Origin: Gluconobacter frateurii | GTDB taxonomy: Bacteria > Pseudomonadota > Alphaproteobacteria > Acetobacterales > Acetobacteraceae | Length of the DNA stretch: 64,000 bases | Direction of reading: 5' to 3' | Assembly: GCF_002723955.1 (NCBI RefSeq) | Contig: NZ_BEWN01000001.1 | Location: 496,001-560,000, forward strand | Shown: positions 51,929-60,119 of the stretch, in pieces | Position numbering within the stretch: the stretch's first letter is position 1 | Layout of the letters: each line of letters opens with the position of its first letter | Notes under the pieces: generated by a model | What the model was told of the DNA's origin: nothing | The model's database searches: none | Seen by the model: only the letters and a program-made list of their open reading frames with translations | Translations under genes and position numbers: made by a program

Positions 51929-53262
51929 TCCTGTTGCCCTGGTGAAGGTTGAGGAACAGGCGAGGGGTTATCCGGCCCTTTCGCTGCCTGTGTCGTCAAC
52001 GGCACGTTGGTGCTGTTGATCAGCGGCGTGTCGCCGCCCTTGACGGGTGGCCGGTTCTTCTTCCGGCGCGCCTCGTTGATGGTGCTGACACCACTGGAGA
52101 TCTCGCTTTGCATGACCGTGGCTGTCTTGGCCGGATCCATGGACAGCAGGCCGTCCCGGTCAAATTCTACAAAGAGCCGCGTGCCGGAAAACAGCTTGTA
52201 GTTCAGCTCGCTTTCAATCCGTCGCAGATCTGCATCGAGCGAAAAGATCAGGTACGCCAGCGTATTTTCAGACAGGCCTGTGCCCCACGACGTGGTCTTG
52301 TCCGTCTCGTTCAGGAGATGGAGCGGGACGCCAAAGAAGCGGGAAATATCCGCCACCTGGTAACGTCTGGCTTCGATCGTCTGGAGATCCTGTGGCGAGA
52401 GCTGAAAGGGCGTGTATTTCGACCCTTCATCTGCGATGACTGTTTTACCCCAGTTGGCCACACCCGATTGAGCCTGTTCCAGCTGCCGTCGGAGCCGATT
52501 GAAAGCTGGATCAGACATTTTTCCAGGCACCTGCATAACGCCGCTTGGCATCGAGGCGTTCTGGTGAACACGGCCAGTGCGCTCTTCCATCGAACGCGCC
52601 AGGCCGACCGATCCGCGCGCAAAAGACTGGATCCGGGACAGGCCCTTGATTCCGTCAAAGCCCGGTCCGGGAATGTGCAGCATGTCTTCCTGATGCAGCA
52701 CTTCGCTGTTGCCGTCGTCGTCCGTACAAACGTAGAAATTGATTCCCCGCTTGCCTGGTAGACGGACCACTTGGACCTGCCAGGGCATATAGGCGTCAAA
52801 GCCGATGACACGGCCAGCGCCATCGTAGCGGATGGCACTGTAATGATTGCCCCAGAGCAGCATGTTCACGCCCCAGAGTTCCCGCCAGGAGAAAGCTGTA
52901 AGAGCGCGCCCTGGAAAAGGTGCAGTCTGCAGCAGTGGCATCAGCCGATGGTTTGGCAGTTCTTCGCGCTGCCCATCTGCCGACAGGCGGTAAATCTTGA
53001 GTGGAAGTCCTGCGATGACACCCGCTTCCAAGGTCACGCACCGGTAGACAGCCGAACAGGCCATAGCGGTGCGTTCACTGACAGGTGGCATCCAGTCATC
53101 GCTGGTACCTGGAAGACCTAGAAATTCGCCCCAACTGCCAATCTCGGAAAAAGGCGTGCTGGGGTTCTCTATGCTGTGGGCCATTATAGCCGGTAAGACA
53201 GGCTCTTTCCGATCCGATTGAGGACGTTGAGAGCCGCCGAAAATTGAATTCAGGAATCCCAT
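51925..53262 (-). CDS. Phage portal protein, HK97 family
   Basis: Forms the dodecameric ring through which DNA enters the head. The 445 residues show the family patterns AVYRCVTLEAGVIAGLPLKIY, PGFDGIKGLSRIQ, FQLSPQDLQTIEARRYQVADISRFFGVPLHLLN and the C-terminal RRKKNRPPVKGGD. It starts 13 bp inside the end of terL and overlaps the protease gene by 4 bp. Complete and in the expected place. Confidence 0.95.
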   Translation of the reverse strand: MGFLNSIFGGSQRPQSDRKEPVLPAIMAHSIENPSTPFSEIGSWGEFLGLPGTSDDWMPPVSERTAMACSAVYRCVTLEAGVIAGLPLKIYRLSADGQREELPNHRLMPLLQTAPFPGRALTAFSWRELWGVNMLLWGNHYSAIRYDGAGRVIGFDAYMPWQVQVVRLPGKRGINFYVCTDDDGNSEVLHQEDMLHIPGPGFDGIKGLSRIQSFARGSVGLARSMEERTGRVHQNASMPSGVMQVPGKMSDPAFNRLRRQLEQAQSGVANWGKTVIADEGSKYTPFQLSPQDLQTIEARRYQVADISRFFGVPLHLLNETDKTTSWGTGLSENTLAYLIFSLDADLRRIESELNYKLFSGTRLFVEFDRDGLLSMDPAKTATVMQSEISSGVSTINEARRKKNRPPVKGGDTPLINSTNVPLTTQAAKGPDNPSPVPQPSPGQQE

Positions 53263-55043
53263 AAATCCTCACGGTCAAAAATGCTTTTGGATCCGGGCGG
53301 CTCCGGGTTTTTGGACATGCAGGCCACGGCATCGAACGTGGCCATCAGGGGATCGATCTTCTTTCCGCCCGCCAGCTGCTTGGTGATTTCGATGTTGTTG
53401 CCGCGTGCCTGGGCTTTGGCATTGCCGACGGCCCAGGCCATGATGGGGCGTCCGCCATGATGGAAAGACCCGTCAGCCAGCTTCCGCTCTAGGGTCTTGA
53501 TCGGTCCGGTGAGCTTCCATCCCTGGCTCACACCAACGATTTGGCTTTCCTCGATCCCGCGACGGCGAAGCTCAAAAACGATTTCTGCAACCCCGGCTGG
53601 ATCCAGTCCAATTAGGGCGAGTTTGCCCGATCGGCTGAGATCCTCTGCGATGTCGCCCAATTCAATGATGTCGTCCTGCATGGTTGTGACCAGGACGAGA
53701 TCCCCTTGTTTCTCGAAGTCGAGATAGCGGGGAGCTTCTTCCTTTCGGGTTTTGAGGACATCGCAGAAGACCCAACTGCGTTGCCAATGCAGCCAGTCTT
53801 CAGTTTCGTCATCACAGCCCAGAACAACCATGGATAGGAAGTCATCCAGCCCACCGCCGTCAATGCCGACGACTAGGACACGAGAGCGTCTGACAAGCTC
53901 TTTTAGGGTCAGGTCCGGATCGCCGCACTTTTCCCAGTATTTCGCGCCGGCCCAGGCCTTTTCTCGCAGAGAGAGACCGACCTCGACATTCAGATGCTTG
54001 GCCATCCAGACCCGTAGTGGGCCTTCACCGGCTTCCTTCTGCTGGTCAAACTGACTGAGAAGGAAGTCCTCACTGACTGACAGACCGTAGTTTGGATTGG
54101 TGATGTACCAGTTGTCTGGATCTTTGTGTTTTTCACCCTCGATGAGAGAGGCAGGAAACTCATAGATGACCGGAAAGAACTTCTTGTTCTCCAGCTTTCC
54201 ATCCCGGACAGACCGGGCATACTCCAGCTTGGATTTGAAGACGCCAGCTGGCTCTTCTTCCGACTGAGTGGAGAGGTAGATCACGAAGCCTTCCGGCCGT
54301 GAGGACATGCCGCCCATGGCCTCCATGATCATGTTTTCGCCTGTCGGTTTCTTCCCAAATTCCCACAGTTCGTCGATCAGGATCCCGGTGGCCTTCTTAC
54401 CCACGACTGCCTGCCCATCAGCGGCCACGACCTTGAGCGTGGCACCGGTCTGCCGATGGGTGATAACGCGATTGTACTGCTGGACATGGAAGATTGCGTC
54501 CAGGTCGGGATCGTTCAGCACCATGTCCCGAGCCGGTTTAAAGGCGTTGTCCGCTGCTTCCTTGGTCGGTGCCAGGATCAGAAATTCAGCAGACCGTCGC
54601 CAGTTTAGGACGAGCTGGGTCAGCATGACGCCGGCAGCGATGGTGGACTTGGTGTTCTTCTTGCTGACCAGCAGGAAGAATTCGTTGATGTGTCGGACGC
54701 CTGTATCCGGATCGTAGGATCCAAAGAAGGATGCCGCAAAATCCTTCAGCCAAGGACGGCAGGACTCCCCAATCGTCGGCTCGCCCATCACGTCGACGAG
54801 CTTCAGGGCATTGAAAACGTCCATGCCCTGCTTGGCAGCGGCAGGGAAAAGAGGTGCGCAGGGGATCAGGCTTTCGCGGGCAACAATCCGCTGTTCCCAA
54901 TCAGGGCAGGCCGTTGACCAGGTGAGGCTTGCAACGGTCGCTGTAATAGCTGCGACCTGTTTGACCGCTTTTTTTATGCCCGATCGTTTTGGCGTCGTTT
55001 TTCGTACCCGAGAGGTTGTTTTAACCGTCCCGTCGCTTGCCAT
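53250..55043 (-). CDS. Terminase large subunit
   Basis: ATPase and nuclease that packages DNA into the prohead. The 597 residues have an N-terminal ATPase with the Walker A-like loop SKKNTKST at about residues 127-134 and Walker B ATGILIDELWEFG, and a C-terminal RNase H-like nuclease (VVGIDGGGLDDFLSMVVLG). It overlaps terS by 23 bp and the portal gene by 13 bp. The HNH gene and cos-like spacer upstream suggest a cos-type packaging system. Confidence 0.95.
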   Translation of the reverse strand: MASDGTVKTTSRVRKTTPKRSGIKKAVKQVAAITATVASLTWSTACPDWEQRIVARESLIPCAPLFPAAAKQGMDVFNALKLVDVMGEPTIGESCRPWLKDFAASFFGSYDPDTGVRHINEFFLLVSKKNTKSTIAAGVMLTQLVLNWRRSAEFLILAPTKEAADNAFKPARDMVLNDPDLDAIFHVQQYNRVITHRQTGATLKVVAADGQAVVGKKATGILIDELWEFGKKPTGENMIMEAMGGMSSRPEGFVIYLSTQSEEEPAGVFKSKLEYARSVRDGKLENKKFFPVIYEFPASLIEGEKHKDPDNWYITNPNYGLSVSEDFLLSQFDQQKEAGEGPLRVWMAKHLNVEVGLSLREKAWAGAKYWEKCGDPDLTLKELVRRSRVLVVGIDGGGLDDFLSMVVLGCDDETEDWLHWQRSWVFCDVLKTRKEEAPRYLDFEKQGDLVLVTTMQDDIIELGDIAEDLSRSGKLALIGLDPAGVAEIVFELRRRGIEESQIVGVSQGWKLTGPIKTLERKLADGSFHHGGRPIMAWAVGNAKAQARGNNIEITKQLAGGKKIDPLMATFDAVACMSKNPEPPGSKSIFDREDLWDS

Positions 55044-55620
55044 TGTTCACCACCAGTTTGGGCTGTGTCATGGGAGCAAACCGACCGGAGGACGCCTTTT
55101 CAGCTTCATCCTTTTGCTGCTCTTTCTTGCCTTTTTTGGACCCAGCTTTGCCACCTAGGAGCGTGACAGTCTGCGCAATCGTCTTCAGGATATTCGCTCG
55201 CATCGAGTGACTGACGGCTTTCATCATCTCAGCCTGGCGTCGTGGACTTTTGTCGTCAGCAGTTTCATCACTGATGGTCTCGATGATTTCATCGAGGTGC
55301 TCAGTCGAATGCTCAAGCTCTTCGGTCATACGCCCAGCCAAGCAGAGCAAACGCTCTTCCAGGTCTTCGGGAATGGCTTCCGCGACGACAGGTGAGGGGC
55401 GTTTGTGCGCAACTGGACGTTGGTGCGCAGTGGTGCGCACTTTTGGGGTAGAAGTGCGCACCTTTTGCGCGCCCGTTTTCTCCCATCCTTCAGACGCGAT
55501 GCGCTTGCGCAGGGTGCTTTCAGCAATCCCGAATTGCTTGGCAATCTGGCGGTTTGACAGGCTTCCCGCGCAATAAGCGTTGGCAATTTCCGCCCAGTCT
55601 GTTGGCGGTTTCTTCGACAT
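55021..55620 (-). CDS. Probable terminase small subunit with HTH domain
   Basis: A 199-residue protein just upstream of terL, the standard place for TerS, which recognises the packaging site. The first 60 residues contain a helix-turn-helix of the type NRQIAKQFGIAESTLRKRIASEG. A linker with repeats of KVRT-type and a helical middle (EELEHSTEHLDEIIETISDETAD) follow, then a Lys-rich tail. Start at the ATG at 55620; an upstream ATG would add 12 unlike residues. The linker DNA carries GTGCGCA repeats, possible TerS binding sites. Confidence 0.72.
   Translation of the reverse strand: MSKKPPTDWAEIANAYCAGSLSNRQIAKQFGIAESTLRKRIASEGWEKTGAQKVRTSTPKVRTTAHQRPVAHKRPSPVVAEAIPEDLEERLLCLAGRMTEELEHSTEHLDEIIETISDETADDKSPRRQAEMMKAVSHSMRANILKTIAQTVTLLGGKAGSKKGKKEQQKDEAEKASSGRFAPMTQPKLVVNNGKRRDG
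55405..55461. repeat. Clustered GTGCGCA repeats inside the terS gene
   Basis: GTGCGCA occurs at 55405-55411, 55423-55429, 55433-55439 and 55454-55460, with two of the copies extended to the palindrome GTGCGCAC. A further GTGCGCAC lies at 55644-55651, just upstream of the terS start. Spacing is irregular, between about 10 and 21 bp. The repeats encode part of the TerS linker. They may be terminase or regulator binding sites, but this is inference. Confidence 0.6.
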
Positions 55621-55656
55621 TCTGGACCGTCCTGCGCAGGATGGTGCGCACCTCAT

Positions 55657-55806
55657 TTCGTAATTTCAGGAAAAATTTTCACGCGTGGGACTGGCGCGGT
55701 TACGCCCCCTAGGCCGGCCTGAAGATCCGAACCACCCCCCTAAATCCGTACCATTTCGGTATGGGTTGACGTGTCGAGATGAAAAAACGGCAGTTTTTCG
55801 CCATTT
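55657..55806. other. Candidate cos/packaging region
   Basis: A 150-bp stretch between the HNH gene and terS without a convincing gene. It contains two C-rich tracts, CCCCCTAGGCCGGCC and ACCACCCCCCTAA, and the imperfect inverted repeat CCGTACC/GGTATGG. In HK97-like phages cos lies next to terS and HNH genes, so this is the best place for it. No cohesive end sequence can be identified by eye. Confidence 0.4.
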
Positions 55807-56121
55807 TCACCAGTTTTTAGCGGTTCGCCTTGCTCTGGCCTGCGCCGTCTTGGCCGTGTGGCACGAACCACAGAGCAGCTGGACGTTCTTCAGGTCCAGC
55901 TTCGCACCGCCGTCTTTCAGCTCAACGATGTGATCACCGAAGATCCGGCAGCCCGTGCGGCCGCAACGCTCGCAGACGCGTCCACGCTGTTTGAGGATGG
56001 TGGCCATCAGGCCTCGCCATTCCTTCGACACGTAGAACGCATCCGTAGTCTTGGGAGGAACGCGGGCAATGCTGGTGTCCAGCACTGTCAGACCGTTGTT
56101 GATGCACCGCAGCAGGCTCAT
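55807..56121 (-). CDS. HNH endonuclease (packaging-associated)
   Basis: A 104-residue HNH nuclease. Zinc ligands are in CERCGRTGC and CGSCH; the HNH core is DHIVELKDGGAKLDLKNVQLLC, with the catalytic histidine in GDHI. Small HNH proteins next to terminase genes help cos cleavage in HK97-type phages. It overlaps the end of the DUF3164 gene by 4 bp (ATGA), so the genes are translationally coupled. Confidence 0.92.
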   Translation of the reverse strand: MSLLRCINNGLTVLDTSIARVPPKTTDAFYVSKEWRGLMATILKQRGRVCERCGRTGCRIFGDHIVELKDGGAKLDLKNVQLLCGSCHTAKTAQARARRTAKNW

Positions 56122-56729
56122 GCCTTGGCAATGTCCAATGGCACCTGAATGAATGCGCCATCAGGTGAGGTGCGTTCGTGGAAGCGGATGTAGCTGCGAG
56201 AGGCATTGACCTTCACCGCGTCAGTGATGGCCTGCATGGCGCGTTTCCATTCCTCATCGTCAATCGAAAGCCGGCGCAAGCCCAGGATCTTCGAGACGTT
56301 CAGCTTGCCTTCCTTGCCCACGTCAAAGGCGTCCGTGACAACAGCGCGGATGTTGGCGTTTCCGCCTTCCGTCCAGCGTGTCAGGCAGCTGTCCACCAGT
56401 TCCTTGGCGATCTGGAGTTCAGGGCCGAACGTGATGGTGTCACTGATGGCGATGGTCACGCGCTCGCAGCCGTCATAGGTCGACAGCGTCAGATTGCCCT
56501 TCGCACCACCTTTCTTGGCTCCATACTGTTCAGCCAGAAGGTCCAGAAAAGCCCGGATATCGCTGTCCGCATCCTCACGAAACTGGCGCATCAGCTCACG
56601 AATGGCGCGGGCACGCTCGAAGAGCTTCTTGACCAGTTCGTCCTGGAGAAGGTCTTCCGGCTTCACGTTTGCACGCGGGACAAGGCGTCCTGCGGAATCC
56701 TTCATGTAATCGTCGGGATTGTGGCTCAT
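56118..56729 (-). CDS. DUF3164 family phage protein
   Basis: A 203-residue protein with the DUF3164 pattern: YGAKKGGAKGNLTLSTYDG, then ISDTITFGPELQIAKELVDSCLTRWTEGGNANIRAVVTDAF and LNVSKILGLRRLSIDDEEWKRAMQAITDA, ending SRSYIRFHERTSPDG. It is a family known from Mu-like and other phages, with no proven activity but placed near replication or DNA-handling genes. It overlaps both neighbours by 4 bp. Confidence 0.85.
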   Translation of the reverse strand: MSHNPDDYMKDSAGRLVPRANVKPEDLLQDELVKKLFERARAIRELMRQFREDADSDIRAFLDLLAEQYGAKKGGAKGNLTLSTYDGCERVTIAISDTITFGPELQIAKELVDSCLTRWTEGGNANIRAVVTDAFDVGKEGKLNVSKILGLRRLSIDDEEWKRAMQAITDAVKVNASRSYIRFHERTSPDGAFIQVPLDIAKA

Positions 56730-56923
56730 GCCTGTTCTCGCTTGCGCTTGGCCTCGACTGCGCGGGCGCGGCGTGCCTCGACAGCGGCCCAGATCTTCAT
56801 TCCTGGCATCCGGGCATGGTGTGCCGTGCGTTCGTAGCGCTCGGCTGCGCGGGTCCAGAAGTCCACATGCTCGGCCCGGATCTCGGCTGGTGTCTCAGGG
56901 CGTCGTCGGTATCGGGTGCTCAT
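56726..56923 (-). CDS. Small basic phage protein
   Basis: A 65-residue basic protein (many Arg and Lys; RYRRRP start and EARRARAVEAKRKREQA end) predicted to be mainly helical. No family recognised. I start it at the ATG at 56923; one at 56935 is also possible. It overlaps the DUF3164 gene by 4 bp and is likely in the same unit. It may bind nucleic acid, but this is a guess from charge. Confidence 0.5.
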   Translation of the reverse strand: MSTRYRRRPETPAEIRAEHVDFWTRAAERYERTAHHARMPGMKIWAAVEARRARAVEAKRKREQA

Positions 56924-56965
56924 AGCGCTCTCCAATAATGGCCGACGCCGCCGCTTCGTGAGGCG

Positions 56966-57817
56966 TCAGTCTTTCAGGTAATTGCCGCCGCCATCGCCCT
57001 CTCGGACGTGGGCGTATCGTGTGGTGGTCTTCAGGTCGGAATGTCCCAAAGTCTGCTGGACAACATGGGCGGGTGCGCCGTTGTCCAATGCGTGTGAGGC
57101 ATGGGCGTGCCGGAACCAGTGCGCAGAGGCATCAGGCAATCCGGCACGCTTCGCCGCCCGCTTCACGAGGCGATGTGCCGCTCTCAAGTGAAGCGGGCTC
57201 CCATCGTGACCGGGGACGACAGGCGTATCGGGACGCCAGTCGTCTGCTCTCACAGCCACGATCTCTTTCCACAGCTTTGCGGGGACAAGCACATGGCGTG
57301 TCTTGTTTCCCTTGCCGAACACGGAGGCCACGCCTCCCTGTTGACGCCGTGTCATGTCTCGCCATTTTAGGGCGCACATCTCTGATATGCGCAGCCCCAT
57401 AAAATACAGAACGCGGAGCGCGACCCGCTTTCGCGGGCAGGGCTCCTGCTCGATGATGCGCTTTACATCCTCTTCTGTGAGAATCCGCTCGCTGAGACGA
57501 TCGCGCCCGCGCTCCAGGCGAAGCGCTGCGCCAACGTCCACATCCAAAAAACCAACGCGGACCCCGAAGGCCAGAGCCGATTTGACGGACGCCAACTTTC
57601 GACGGCGCGTGGCATCTGATCCTGCGAGGCCATCAAACCAGCCTTGCAGGTCATCCAGGACAACATCCGCAAGCGGCTTGCCTGCCCACTGACGGAACGC
57701 GTCCACATCCGCACGATAGGCGCGGGACGTGTTCGCGGACCGGTTATGGAGCCACATATTCACGAGGCGATCGTCATCAGAGATACGGGGCTTTTTCGCG
57801 TCCGTCGCTGGTGCCAT
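56966..57817 (-). CDS. Tyrosine recombinase / integrase
   Basis: A 283-residue tyrosine recombinase of XerC-like size. An N-terminal SAM-like core-binding domain (about 15-105) precedes the catalytic domain with all active residues: R143 (GLRISEM), K169 (GKGNK), H233 and R236 (HWFRH), H259 (LGHSD) and the nucleophile Y268 (TTRYAH). No N-terminal arm-binding domain is present. It is placed between the late module and the replication block, not next to a visible prophage end, which is unusual for a phage integrase. A cluster of TTATCTGAC half-sites lies just upstream. Confidence 0.92.
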   Translation of the reverse strand: MAPATDAKKPRISDDDRLVNMWLHNRSANTSRAYRADVDAFRQWAGKPLADVVLDDLQGWFDGLAGSDATRRRKLASVKSALAFGVRVGFLDVDVGAALRLERGRDRLSERILTEEDVKRIIEQEPCPRKRVALRVLYFMGLRISEMCALKWRDMTRRQQGGVASVFGKGNKTRHVLVPAKLWKEIVAVRADDWRPDTPVVPGHDGSPLHLRAAHRLVKRAAKRAGLPDASAHWFRHAHASHALDNGAPAHVVQQTLGHSDLKTTTRYAHVREGDGGGNYLKD

Positions 57818-57884
57818 TGGCCCAACTCTCCGACAAGTAATTGAATTATAAAGGTTTCCGATCCTGCGGAGACCCTGAAAAACC

Positions 57885-57940
57885 GTCAGATAACAGGTAT
57901 TATCTGACGAGTTATAAACCCTTTCAGCGGGTTATCTGAC
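57885..57940. repeat. TTATCTGAC half-site cluster beside the recombinase gene
   Basis: GTCAGATAA (57885-57893) and TTATCTGAC (57900-57908) form an exact inverted repeat with a 6-bp spacer CAGGTA, and a third copy TTATCTGAC lies at 57932-57940; a degenerate GTCCGATAAC is near 57960. Two 9-bp arms around a 6-8-bp core is the layout of a tyrosine-recombinase crossover site, and location 68 bp before the recombinase start fits. A transcription-factor operator is the alternative. Confidence 0.55.
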
Positions 57941-58163
57941 ATTCAATCCGCACAGGCTTGTCCGATAACTCCTGGTTATTGTGTCGCGTCAAACAGAAAT
58001 TCATTGAAGTAGAAAGGAAGAAAATAAAATTTAAATTTTAGGGGATCTCGATGTGATAACGTAAAAACATCAAGTTTAGGTATTTTATAAAGAGTTCGGT
58101 TTCAATGCAAGAAGGTTTTGATCGAAGCATAAGATTATTAGGATAAAACTGGAAAGGAGGTTG
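57941..58163. other. Non-coding spacer turning AT-rich
   Basis: Non-coding stretch between the recombinase gene's half-site cluster and the leader ORF. Composition changes from moderate GC to very AT-rich around 58010, which marks the edge of the AT-rich cargo. A perfect AAGGAGG Shine-Dalgarno is at 58154-58160. No other feature is visible. Confidence 0.4.
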
Positions 58164-58229
58164 ATGAGCCCTTTCAAATGTATAAACTTTTTCGCATTGA
58201 TTGAGAGTGATGAATATGGAACCCAATAA
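58164..58229 (+). CDS. Leader ORF coupled to the AT-rich membrane protein
   Basis: A 21-codon ORF (beginning MSPFKCINFFALIES) with the strongest Shine-Dalgarno in the region, AAGGAGG at 58154-58160. The stop TAA shares a base with the ATG of the following gene (TAATG at 58227-58231). The spacer from GGAGG to ATG is only 3 nt, somewhat short. The layout suggests a leader peptide whose translation delivers ribosomes to the next gene, which has almost no site of its own. Too short to assess by protein family. Confidence 0.5.
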   Translation: MSPFKCINFFALIESDEYGTQ

Positions 58230-59524
58230 TGAGAGTTGAGAGTTTTATTAATCTTATTAAACGTAATACACTAAACAGGAAAAATCAAAATGATGAAATT
58301 GCCCTTAATGAAGAGATAGATTTTTTAGAAAAATCAATATCTAAATTTTCATCAGAACTATCCTTCATAGAAGAAACAATAAACGAAATAGATAATTCTT
58401 ATGTAAGCGATGACAAATTAATAGAAAATTATAATAAATATATAAAATCAAAAATACAGATAGAGAAAACTATAGAAGAATATAGAAAAGAACTTGATAA
58501 ATTTTACTACATTAGAGATGGAGCAATAGAGCAAAAAGAAAAAATAAGAAAAATACAGTTTTTATTATTAGCGCCTATTGTTATACTTTTATTATACATG
58601 ATATTTATTTTTATAAACCAAATCTTATTAGATAAAACATATACTTATAACGGGTATAATGTTTTATCTACACTTTCCATACCTATAGCTTTTTTTTCAA
58701 TAGTTATATATTCAAATATATATTTGAAATATGGAACTATTTTTTTAGATGATTACTATTCAGTTAGTATGGCAATCAGAAGTAATAAATTCGACTTATT
58801 AGATAACGAGAGCTTAAAATTAAATAATGATGTAAATATATCAGATATAATCAATAATTCGGAAAAATCTAAGTTGGGAGAAGACACGTATCCGAGAAAC
58901 GAAAAGGAAGAATTTTTTGGGACAGTAGAAAATGATCCTGAATTTAAGAAAGAATATCTATATAAAGCATTAAGCCAAGATAAGATTCTTGGATACGATG
59001 ATATATTTTTAAATAGCCGAAATAGAATTCTTACAGAAATTGATAGGCTGTCAAATAGTGGAAATTTTAACTTGGCGATTGGAGTGGCGACAACATTTCT
59101 ATCTGTACTTGCTCTCGGAGTTGTTGTTTTTATTCAAAATGCACCTGAACATATAAATCATATACAATATATATCCACTATAATAATGAGACTATCAATT
59201 GCTGTATTTATTGAAGTTTTTGCTTATTTTTTCCTAAAATTATATAAAAAAAATCTTGAGGAAATTCGTTTTTTTCAGAATGAAATATCAAACTTGGATT
59301 ATAAGTGGGCAGCTTTATCAGTTTCTCTAGAGAATGATGATTTAACAAAAATATCTGTTGAAAATTTGATTTCAACAGAAAGAAATTATCTCTTGAAGCC
59401 GGGAGAAACAACGATTGAGCTTGAAAGAGAAAAAATGGAAAAAAATGAAATACTTGAAATAGTTAGGGATGTTACAAATATTATAAAAATCAGAGAAGAT
59501 AGTGGAACAAAAAAGAAAAAATAA
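58229..59524 (+). CDS. AT-rich coiled-coil membrane protein, prophage cargo
   Basis: A 431-residue protein of unknown function. Residues 1-105 are charged coiled coil, then come two transmembrane helices (about 109-132 and 145-167), a 115-residue acidic soluble region, two more transmembrane helices (about 282-305 and 315-335) and a helical C-terminal tail ending in lysines. GC content is far below the phage and host background, implying recent transfer. It is the only large rightward gene in the leftward phage block and lies between the recombinase and a late-regulator-like gene, a common slot for cargo. Anti-phage or superinfection-exclusion function is plausible but unproven. Confidence 0.7.
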   Translation: MRVESFINLIKRNTLNRKNQNDEIALNEEIDFLEKSISKFSSELSFIEETINEIDNSYVSDDKLIENYNKYIKSKIQIEKTIEEYRKELDKFYYIRDGAIEQKEKIRKIQFLLLAPIVILLLYMIFIFINQILLDKTYTYNGYNVLSTLSIPIAFFSIVIYSNIYLKYGTIFLDDYYSVSMAIRSNKFDLLDNESLKLNNDVNISDIINNSEKSKLGEDTYPRNEKEEFFGTVENDPEFKKEYLYKALSQDKILGYDDIFLNSRNRILTEIDRLSNSGNFNLAIGVATTFLSVLALGVVVFIQNAPEHINHIQYISTIIMRLSIAVFIEVFAYFFLKLYKKNLEEIRFFQNEISNLDYKWAALSVSLENDDLTKISVENLISTERNYLLKPGETTIELEREKMEKNEILEIVRDVTNIIKIREDSGTKKKK

Positions 59525-59547
59525 TTTTTTTGCTAAAATTAAATAAT

Positions 59548-59589
59548 CGCTTCATTTTTAATTTTATTTTTTATATTAGAAATGAAGCG
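59548..59589. terminator. AT-rich hairpin between convergent genes
   Basis: CGCTTCATTT (59548-59557) pairs with AAATGAAGCG (59580-59589) exactly, around a 22-nt A/T-rich loop. It lies between the AT-rich gene and the convergent regulator-like gene and likely terminates one or both. The loop is long for a standard terminator. Confidence 0.55.
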
Positions 59590-59614
59590 GATTAATTAAT
59601 GTGAGATATGAAGC

Positions 59615-60112
59615 TCAGTTTTCCTCATAATAATTTGCCAATTGCTCCAGTAGCAATTCAGCTGCACCAGTCATCCCCTGACGGTTCTTCCCATAGTGCT
59701 CAGCAATCTTTCCAAGCGAGAGCCCGTCAAGTACCAATAACACCAGCAGATCCGACGCATAGTGTCCCAATGTACGCCTGATTCTCTCGCACCGCGCTAC
59801 TGCGGCAGAACGTGCGATAAGCATGTCGTGGATGTCGCCACCGCCGGATCCGCGGCGTTCGGGATCTGAGGCGCCCATGATGCCGGTTTCGAAGTCACGC
59901 GCCCATCGTTGGGCGGCATCGACGTGGCGTTGGGTTATCGTGCCAGAACGCAGCAAGCCGTAGAGGCCAGCTCCACGGCGTAGGACGTTGGTTGGTGGTC
60001 TGTCTTTTCCTTGCTCCAGTTCAGCCAGAGCGATGCGGTTTTTCCAGGCCCCCTGCATGGGGACGGCTTCTTCAATTGGTCGAGTTGCCTCAGCGGCAGT
60101 AGTCATTTGCAT
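59615..60112 (-). CDS. DUF6456-like helix-turn-helix protein, possible late-gene regulator
   Basis: A 165-residue protein. The middle resembles DUF6456 proteins (RGAGLYGLLRSGTITQRHVDAAQRWARDFE) and the end has a sigma-r4-like helix-turn-helix (DLLVLLVLDGLSLGKIAEHYGKNRQGMTGAAELLLEQLANYY). Proteins of this shape act in phages as RinA/Q-like activators of late genes. It is the last gene of the leftward early block and lies upstream of the late genes, the classic Q place. A second ATG at 60106 is an equally good start. Confidence 0.55.
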   Translation of the reverse strand: MQMTTAAEATRPIEEAVPMQGAWKNRIALAELEQGKDRPPTNVLRRGAGLYGLLRSGTITQRHVDAAQRWARDFETGIMGASDPERRGSGGGDIHDMLIARSAAVARCERIRRTLGHYASDLLVLLVLDGLSLGKIAEHYGKNRQGMTGAAELLLEQLANYYEEN

Positions 60113-60119
60113 TCCACGT

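Noticed and set aside
56944-56967. GACGCC/GGCGTC inverted repeat at the end of the recombinase gene
   Set aside because: No T-run on the minus strand, so it does not qualify as a terminator; only 6 bp.
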